From positions 1 through 52,128 of the forward strand of contig QXVZ01010899.1 in NCBI GenBank assembly GCA_008931825.1: a stretch of DNA of 52,128 bases, given 5' to 3'. The notes under the pieces were generated by a model. It was given only the letters and a program-made list of their open reading frames with translations. It was not told the DNA's origin and made no database searches. This document shows positions 36,701 to 45,700 of the stretch, in pieces. This stretch comes from Phallusia fumigata. Taxonomy: Eukaryota; Chordata; Ascidiacea; Phlebobranchia; Ascidiidae. Position 1 is the first letter of the stretch, and every line of letters starts with the position of its first letter. The translations under genes and the position numbers were made by a program.

Positions 36701-39700
36701 GGGGGGGCAAGCATGCAGGGCAGTGATTTGCCTTGCGAGATTTTCGGCCGTAAGCCAAGCCGCGGGCACCCTGTACACCTAATTTGACACCTAATAACTT
36801 AAACCGCGCGGTGAGTGGTCAGTTAATACGGCTCATTCACGGTGGACTGCATCTGTACGACCCGGGAATGCTTGCCCGTCCCGTCGGCGCCGAGCGATAT
36901 CGCTCGACAGGCTCTTCATCTTCATAACTCTCCGGTCGGCGCAAAAGCTCATCATATAAGTCTTCGTTCTTTCAGCCGTGGTGGGTCAGGAGGCGATTTT
37001 AAGCCGTCACACCTGGGCGACGATGCCCCTGTTTACGTGAGAGGGACAGGCACGTTATAAGCCTCAAGCAATTACTGGGCGCGATGACGGACGCGAGCTG
37101 CCCAGGGATGAGCTCGCATATTTTGGGTGACAACATACCCCTTCCCTCCTGTTCACAAACTAAACTTCTATGACGACGAAGATAAAGGAAAACCTGACTA
37201 AGGGAATATTTTTGGGCTGACGGAAGTTTGGTAAAGGGTGGCGTGGGCATTAAATAATTGTAAGGACAATAAGGAACTACATTTGAAATATGTTTTTGTA
37301 ACACAACATTTCTCTTTTCTACATGTTTTTTACAATGCAAGGCACGAGCTAGCTGACGTCATAACACCGAGTTATTACGCACACAAAATAAACGCTGAGT
37401 GTTCGCTCTAAAGGTAATTATAGCACCGTATGAAAAGCAAGCGTTCAAAACCTTGTAAACAGCATATTTCGAGGCCCGAGAAGGTCATCACACCACAATC
37501 ACTTCGGCGTATGACAATGCGGTTGTTTGGTGTGCGAGGATATAAAACTTAAGCATTGGTGAGCGGGGCCTAAATCCACAACTATTGATATTTTATAGTC
37601 TCCTGTTGTCACCTGACACCAAACCAGGAATTCGAGCAATTAATTTTACAGACCATCACACAACGTTGTGTCGTGATTGTCGACAATAACCGATTGCTGG
37701 ATACCTCGGCGGTATCAATTTTTATGATCTTCGCCGGGTCGGAGCAGCGACCCACGAATGCATCGGTGCATGAATCCGCCTGTTACCAAACAAACCTTCG
37801 ATTGTGAGGGAACAATAGCCCCGCGCGCACGATTACGAAATAACTGTTTGGTCACAATCGCTAACAAAGGCTACGCTGGTGGCGTTGCAAACAGTCATTG
37901 GGTATTTATGCAATAGCGATATGGATCGATTTTCATGACCTGTTCCGCGATTCCAGTGGCAAAGATCTGCGTTTCCGGTCACAGCGGAAGAAGGGCTTTA
38001 CAAGATATCCAGCACTTAACGTAGTTATGTCGGTTAACTTTTCAAACGTTTTTTACTTAAAATTTATACCTGTTAACATTGAAAACCGCCCTAATTGAGT
38101 TACATAATCCAACGATCGGTGATGTAATAGGCAGCCACAAACACAGCCCTGTCCCACTAGCAAATCGTGACTGCTCCCGGCAAAAACAAGCTCGCAATAC
38201 GAAGCAATGCTGCTTGCTTCAAAGTCGAAGGCGTGGAATCGCTACAGCATATTTTCTCACAGTAAAACTTCCTGCTTCTCGGCAGCGGTTAGGGGTCGCA
38301 TCAGGGTTCGCGTTATCTCGAGTACCGAACATCGACGGGAGCTTCGTTGGGGCCACCTTTGACCCCTAGTCGGAACCGCAATGTAATTTGGTGATGACGG
38401 GACATGGGGTGGAAAAATCCCGACCAATATCGCCTCGATACTATGATACCTTCGTAGCGACGAATCTTTGTTTAATAACAAACAAACCAGTACTCTTGCA
38501 CTTGCATGGGAATGTGTCGGCGACAATCTAAATATTAAGTCAAAAAAGTTCGCTGACGGTGGACACCTATAACCCCTTGTGGCCCACCTTGTCCCCATAA
38601 ATCCCATTTTTGGCAAGTATTTGTTAATGGCGATTACGGATCTTAACCAGGCATGGCAGTTTTTGTCTCGGCGCTTGTCGCATCGGCTTATGAGTCGGTC
38701 TACCGCAGAAATCCGACACTGGCGCGGATGGATGATGGCATTTCTCGACTGTTAATCACAGTCGGCGGTTTGCAGAAGATATTACCGTCTGAATAACTTG
38801 TTTACCTACCACTGTCAGCTTCTGTGCCCTGCCAATATGAGTTCAGGTGGGTTTGACACAGATATGATAGNAGTCGGCGGTTTGCAGAAGATATTACCGT
38901 CTGAATAACTTGTTTACCTACCACTGTCAGCTTCTGTGCCCTGCCAATATGAGTTCAGGTGGGTTTGACACAGATATGATAGACTTTGTTGATTTTGTGT
39001 TGGATATTGGGTCGACTGTTTTGGATAGCACCATGAAGTTGTACTGAAGGAATAGAAATAGGCTCAAATATAACCATGATAGAAAACTATATCACATGGC
39101 AGGATGATTGATATTTTTAACTGTGGTCAAAAACAGTTAGATGTGTATCGTGTTACTATAAAGTGCTCGTATTGTTAAAAAACCGTATTGCCACCTCTAC
39201 ACTGTGGTTGAAAGTTATTTATACAAACGTCCAAAAGAGCTTATCTTTGTTGCCTTTTAAACTCATTCCGAGTTTGACATGTCATAAATGCTTTTCCTTG
39301 TTCAGGGAGCACGTACTCGGCCTGCGTTAAGATTAACCCCGATATAAACGGAAGCAATAGGAAACAAGTTGCGCCAAAATAGCCACTGCAAGAGTACCCG
39401 AGATCCCGAAACAGAAGCCGCGAGATTTGTGTCGCAATTAATCAATTAGTTTCCCATTGCTGTTCCTGGCACAAGGATGTGGGAAAGCGGCCTGCTGGAC
39501 GCACCATTTACACGCTATTGGCGGTCTGAATGATATTGCAAACTTTGCGGCATCGCACGGAGTTGTGTTACCTACTGACTCACAAAGTTGGGGCGATTCG
39601 TCATTTCATTTGATCTCATGGGTTAATTGGTTTGTTTTTGCCGCGGTGGGCTTAGTGGCCGACAAGGCACTTGTTGCGTTACAAGTCGGTGTCAACTAGA

Positions 39701-42700
39701 AAACCTCATCGGTGTACCAAGTCGTAGTTCATTGTTTTACAGTCGAGTGGACAACGCGCTTTTCAGTTTGGGTTTACTATTAGAAATTAAGGATTAGTCA
39801 TTGATCAGCTTTAAGGCGGTGCAGATTTTTCGATGCTGAAACAGGAAAAAGTATTTTGTTTTGAGTTGTCTTTTGCCAAGTGTTTTTGACTTCGCGGGTT
39901 TGGCGTGTTGTCAGCCGATTAAGGGCCGACAATGCATCTTAGATTTGACAGCAGGTGCAATTAAGCCTGTCCATCGTTAACCCTAGAGCTCCGCTATACT
40001 GTTTCACCGTCGTGGCGTCTACAAAGCGCACAGGTTCTATGGTGCGTGAAACTTGTTGCATGAACAAATACATGGGCAGCGCAATAGCGAAGGGGCCTTG
40101 TCGCTGGCGATTCAGTTCAGTGATAATCCGAACTTCTGTGCGCCCAAACAGCTCGCCAAAGCCGTTTCGTCTTTCGTGCTAGGCTTGTTGTGTGGAAGAC
40201 GAATCGCTTGTTCGTTTTAAGTGGGGCCAAGTCGTCCCGGCCGCCGCGTGCTGACAGTTGGGGAGATTTGCTTCTCGGCCCCTCGTTAACAGACAGTTGT
40301 AATTGGCGAGGTCCCCGCCCGGCCCCCGTACGCGTCGAGCAAGTTGAGCGATGACGTACAGGCTGCGATTGTTATTCTTGGCCAAAAACTATTCTATATG
40401 ATTGGCGAAAGTATTTGAAAATAACTGGCTCGTAAAATTCGCTTTGAAACAGTGCGCTGGGCAAAACAGACCGTCGGCGGTACAACAAATCTTTAGCCAT
40501 AATCACCCAACCGCAAATTACTCAAAACTTCTGCGCCGGTTCGTTACAGAACGAAATTTATTTCATATACCAGGAAAAACAAAATGGTGCGTTGCAAATT
40601 CAAAATGGCGCTCTACGACAAGACATTACCGCGGTGACAAAAAACGTCTACAAACCTGTTAAGGGTGTTTAACTGCTTCTTGCGCCTAAAACAAATTTAA
40701 CACCTACCTAGTCATTGCAGACTATTGTTGAAGGATGGGGAACCACGCGAATTTATCTGTCATTGCGATTTATTGGCGGTTTTAAACCAGTTATATGCAT
40801 ATTTGTCCAAATTATATTAAGTATGCTTACGGCGCATTACGGGCATAAGCCTAAAAGAAGTTATAAACCAAGCTATTTTACGCGTTATGCTTGGAACAAT
40901 ACAGCAGCAAACGTTTAAATATTGCAAACACGGCACTAGTCATGCACCTAAACAGGACATTTGGGCCTATTTTGGTGCCACGTGTTCCTTTACTGTTTTG
41001 TGCCACGAGAAGGGCAGCATCGGTTTATTTTTTAAGCAGGTCCATCACAAAATATCAGTTAAAAGGGAGAACTGCCACATTTAAGGTCACCCGCCCACAA
41101 GTCTTATAATCCAGATCAGCGCTTTTGAGAATATGTCAGTTTATGCTTATTTCGTGTAGTACCTAATATATAATTGTCACCAAATGCCCGCCGGCTGAAA
41201 TTTATCGAACCACGGCAACGAAATATGCGTTAAAAGTTTAAGGTGAAGTGGATGGAAATATCACGTGTGACAATGACGTCGCACTTGCTCCGCTGGTGTT
41301 TTATCGTGGCCCTCGCAGCTGCACTCCCGGCTGCCTTCAAAGGTGGTCACGCGACATATTTTGTCAAAACCGAAACGAATGCGGCGATGCGGGTTGATGT
41401 TTACGGCGTTGTGCTAAGTGCCCGGCTTTGATGACGAACATGAGTTGAAAGCACAACAACGCCCAAGTCATAAGGACACGCATTGTTTCGCCGGTGTGGC
41501 CTGTGTTTAGCTTTTCGCCAAATGTTTTTTCGGTGCTCGGGCGGCAACTGTCATTTGGATTTGCTCGAGTGAAGCGTCGCAATATAACTTACATTATGCA
41601 CGCATTTTCGCGTTGCACCGTTGAACAACGTCGGTGTGTGGCTTTGAAGTTTACCCTTGTTCTGCCAAAAAATCCATTAGGTTTTACGCTAAAACACGAA
41701 AAGCGCACAAGAAAGAAAAAAAAATAATCCCAGAAGAAAGTATATTTTATATGTGCTAGGATTAAACCGGTTTTATTTGTTTGTGAATATTACCCCTTCT
41801 ATAAAAAAAAGTCGAGGATTAACCCGACGACATAAAACGCAAAAAAGATACGCACAAACATATTTTAATTGATTTTCCACGGTTAATAAACATAACTTTT
41901 TCTCGTTCTTGTGTACCCAACTAAAGGTTTGGGGCCAAACCCATCATCAAAATCTTCATGCACCTGTACGTGTAAAATCCTTCCCTCCTCACAAACCAGT
42001 TTTTGATCATGCAACCTGATAAACAACGTCGATATTTACGAATGTGCAATTAGGTTTGCGTGGGAGCACTGTTTGAAGGTCAGAGCGTCTTGTGCTCATA
42101 ATGCCAGGCTGTTTAATTGCCATTGCGAGTCGGCTCGTAAATGTAACTCTTAAGAGTTTTATTATGATCCGCGAGGATGTTGTACGATGTATGAGACCTT
42201 AGGCGAATGACTATTAAAGTCGAAAGTCACAAACGCAAAGGATAACCTTCAAAGCCAATGGTGAATTTCGGAAAAGCGGGGTCACTGATTCGAAGCGTCT
42301 TTATCGCCAACTCAAAGTAAAGTCCAGAACGAAACTGTTTCGATAACCTTCACTTACACATGCTCTCTTTGAAATCGTTCGTCAAAATATACATGGCCGA
42401 GCAATTGATAGTTTGGAAACGCACGACTGGTCGTGCTTGAAGCAAACACCCCAACACGCCAGCCATGTTTTTGTTTGCCATGAAAACACGCAGCGATTAA
42501 TGTTACGACGCAATTGGGACGAATGTTCCCATGACGAAGCGAAAGCTCTGCAGGGTGGGTCTAAGATACCCCGTTTAACCTTGTTTCGCTTCATGTTTCA
42601 GATTGCGGCAGTTCAGACGACTTGAGTAGGCAAATGAATGTGAGCAATTTGGAATCACGATTAACTATTCCACAAACAGAAAACATGGTAAGAAAAGTGA

Positions 42701-45700
42701 CAGTTGATTGTAAAGAGTCCCTGTTTTTGTTATGTTGATCATTTTGTTGTGTTTTAGGTGCAAAGTGTCGAAAACGGAAGCGTCAATGGCGGTAGGTTAA
42801 AATAGTTTTAGCTGTTTTCTGTACGTCCATACGATGATTTATATTCAGGGCTTTGTGACGATATAAACAAATGTAAACGTATATGCTCAGTGGAAGTAAC
42901 ATGATGTTACCTATTGGTTATAAAACAACATAATGCCAACATTATGTTTAGCGATGGTTTCTCATGTACGCAGATACTTTTTGCCACACCGACAAAAATC
43001 GATATGACGAATCTGCAAGGCACACCGCTAACCGAGAGTTTGCCAATCGTCAAGCCATAATGTCAATGAAAGATGAAGTAACTGATCAAGGTAACCTTTG
43101 CATTGGTATTTTTGAAATCGATGTGTTATGTGTTGTTTTTGGGACACTATAAACACAGATATGTTCATAAGTTTTATCGATATTCGATAAATAAAGCATG
43201 TATTTGGATAAACACTTTTTTGATAACAGTGCTATTATTTTGCACAGAAGTTCAATCAGACAGCTTTCCCGGTGAAAAAGCTGAGGAGGGCGAGCTTAGT
43301 CCAATGAAAGCCCAAGGTTCCGGTAATAAGCAAGCGGCCGAATGTGAAGAGAGACTTGGAGAGTTTAGTGAGAAACAATTACTGGGGCAGCAACAGCGGG
43401 AGAGTGAAAATGGTGAAGTTGATTCAAGTGACAAACTAGAAGACACCAAAGAGATCGAGGACATCAAGGACCAAGTTCGGCGTTTGCAACAACAACAAAT
43501 GTGCCAAGTCCAAATGTTGAACTATCTGCATTTTCAGCTTGCTATGGTTGCATCAACCAATCAACAGCCCCAACGCCCTGCTCAATGTTTCTATCCCGGG
43601 TCACCACAACAGTTTTCTGGTTTGAACGGCATGCAAATCCAGAATATGTTGGCTAACGCAGTGGCAAGCGGGCCTGGTGGGCAACCGACTACACCGTTAA
43701 ATGGTGTCTTGCCATCCATGGCCAATGTGCTTGAGCGTCAGTTTGCAAATGTTGAGCTGACGACCAAAAAAGAAGCTTCGGACCCGGAGGAGTGCGATGA
43801 AAGGCTGAGCGAGAGTTCGTCTTCGTTCGAACTAAAACGCGCTTCAAGCAACTTTGCGGTGGAAACAAAGGAACGTGCTCTCGACAGCAACGATACACCA
43901 CTGCAAGGTAGTGGATATAGCGAAGATAAGCAGCAAGCAGGCTTTACAAAGCACGCATGTCGCTACTGTCAGAAAGTTTTCGGGAGCGACAGTGCGCTAC
44001 AGATTCACCTACGCTCGCACACAGGCGAGCGCCCATTCAAGTGCAACATCTGTGCCAATCGCTTCTCAACTAGAGGCAATCTAAAGGTTCATTTCGTCCG
44101 ACACAAGACTAAGTATCCGAACATTGAAATGAATTCAAACCCGGTTCCCGAGTACCTCGACAACATTCCCACCGACAATGGCATACCCTACGGCATGTCT
44201 GTAGTTCCCGACGAATCTGATTTACCCGGCTATGGAAGTAATGACGGAAACGAACGGGATTCCCCTTGCGGCGACTTGTTCGAGCAGGGTCGCGATAGCG
44301 ATAATGCCACGTTGCCAAGAAATCGAAGCGACTTGGACCTAGTTCACTTTAAAAACCCGGAAGCGGAAAACGATAGTTCGAGTGAACGAAGCGTCTCGCT
44401 TCCGTCGATAAACGAAAGTGGCTTTAAGCACGGCAACCCAGCCCTGCCTTTTCCATTGTTCCCTACACAAGCGCCCACCGCAAAGGACGAGGAAAGCCGT
44501 AAGGTCGTCGAGAAAATCGCGGAGACTCCAATTACGTTGGAAAGCTGCCAAGCAGAGAGCTTGGAGAAACAAAGTACAGAAAAGATGACCGCTACGTTTT
44601 CAGCTTCTGGGCAGTTGCAAAATCGAATCCCATCCTCAGAAACGAAAAAATTGGAGAACTTGGTGAATCGAATTGATCATGGCAAGGAGCTGGAAAAGAA
44701 CGAATGCCACATTTGCAGACGAGTCCTGAGCTGCCAGAGTGCCCTCAAATTGCATTACCGGACTCATACAGGTGAAGCACTCAACAAATGTCTTTACTTG
44801 TCGTTGTCTTTGCGCTTTGTGCTGTCCAGTATATTGTCGGCATGCTAAAGTTATACTTTATCGACAGGTGAACGTCCTTACAAGTGCGATCTATGCTCGC
44901 GTGCTTTCACAACGCGTGGTAACTTGCGAACCCACTACAGTAGCGTACACAGGCAGCAACTGAGACCCTCGCCACCACAGAGCAGCGCCTCGGCTCGGAG
45001 CAGTGTACTTCAGTGTCCACTGTGTGGGAGCCGCTTCATGGACCAGCAATCGCTTCAGCAACACATGCATATGCATTTGTACATTAATAGCCAACAGCAA
45101 CAACAACAGCATCAACAGCAAAGTAGGTCGCTTTGTTTGAAAAGGGAAAAGTAAAAAATGTAATTTTAAGTTCGCGATCTAATTGAAATAAAAACATCTC
45201 TTTACAATGACAAATTTTTGCAGTAGCACGTTTCATCGCCGGTCAGCAGCCTGGCATCGCCAGCTTACCCGGGTATCCTCCAGTCACTCTTCCGTCAACC
45301 ACTTCTGAGAAAGAAAGAGAGAGCCTTGCAACCATCGACAATGAAGTACCTGGCCACCGTATGTCGAGCGACCAACCAGAAGACGACACGTCAGCTAACG
45401 ACGAGGTGTTCGAAGACCGATCTCCAGCAACGAGTTTTGGTGCAAGAGCCACTCCCGACGAGTCTTCCAATGGGGATCTTGCCACGAGCCCTCAGCCACA
45501 GCGCGATACGCCAAGGAAGGAAAGTCGAGACTTCCATATCAACGGGAAAATGCAACCATCGGCTTTAGATTTGACCCGATCAAGTTCAAAATCGCCGAGC
45601 GACGTGTTAATGCAGGGACCGGACGTCGAGCAAAACGACAGCAGGGACATGGGTCCAATTAAAACCATTTCCAACCCGCTAAGCGAATTGGCCCATTTGG

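Larger units (their letters stand above)
27773..42601 (+). other. sall: sall intron 1 (14.8 kb), candidate regulatory region
   Basis: The intron is bounded by GTAAGATG and TCATGTTTCAG and joins phase-1 exons. No other coding exon was recognised, though a small 1-1 phase exon (for example one carrying the missing C2HC finger) cannot be excluded. It is GC- and CpG-richer than the flanking genes and contains GATA, homeodomain-like and CRE motifs, including TGACGTCA at 37354-37361. It also holds the duplicated contig end at 38760-38982. The length is extreme relative to the other sall introns, mostly around 100-450 bases. Confidence 0.7.

Noticed and set aside
43103..43247. Start of the sall zinc-finger ORF at the ATG at 43103
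   Set aside because: The first 48 codons have no Sall character and lie in an intron. The acceptor at 43247 joins in phase to exon 4, and the N-terminal Sall motif is at 27304.
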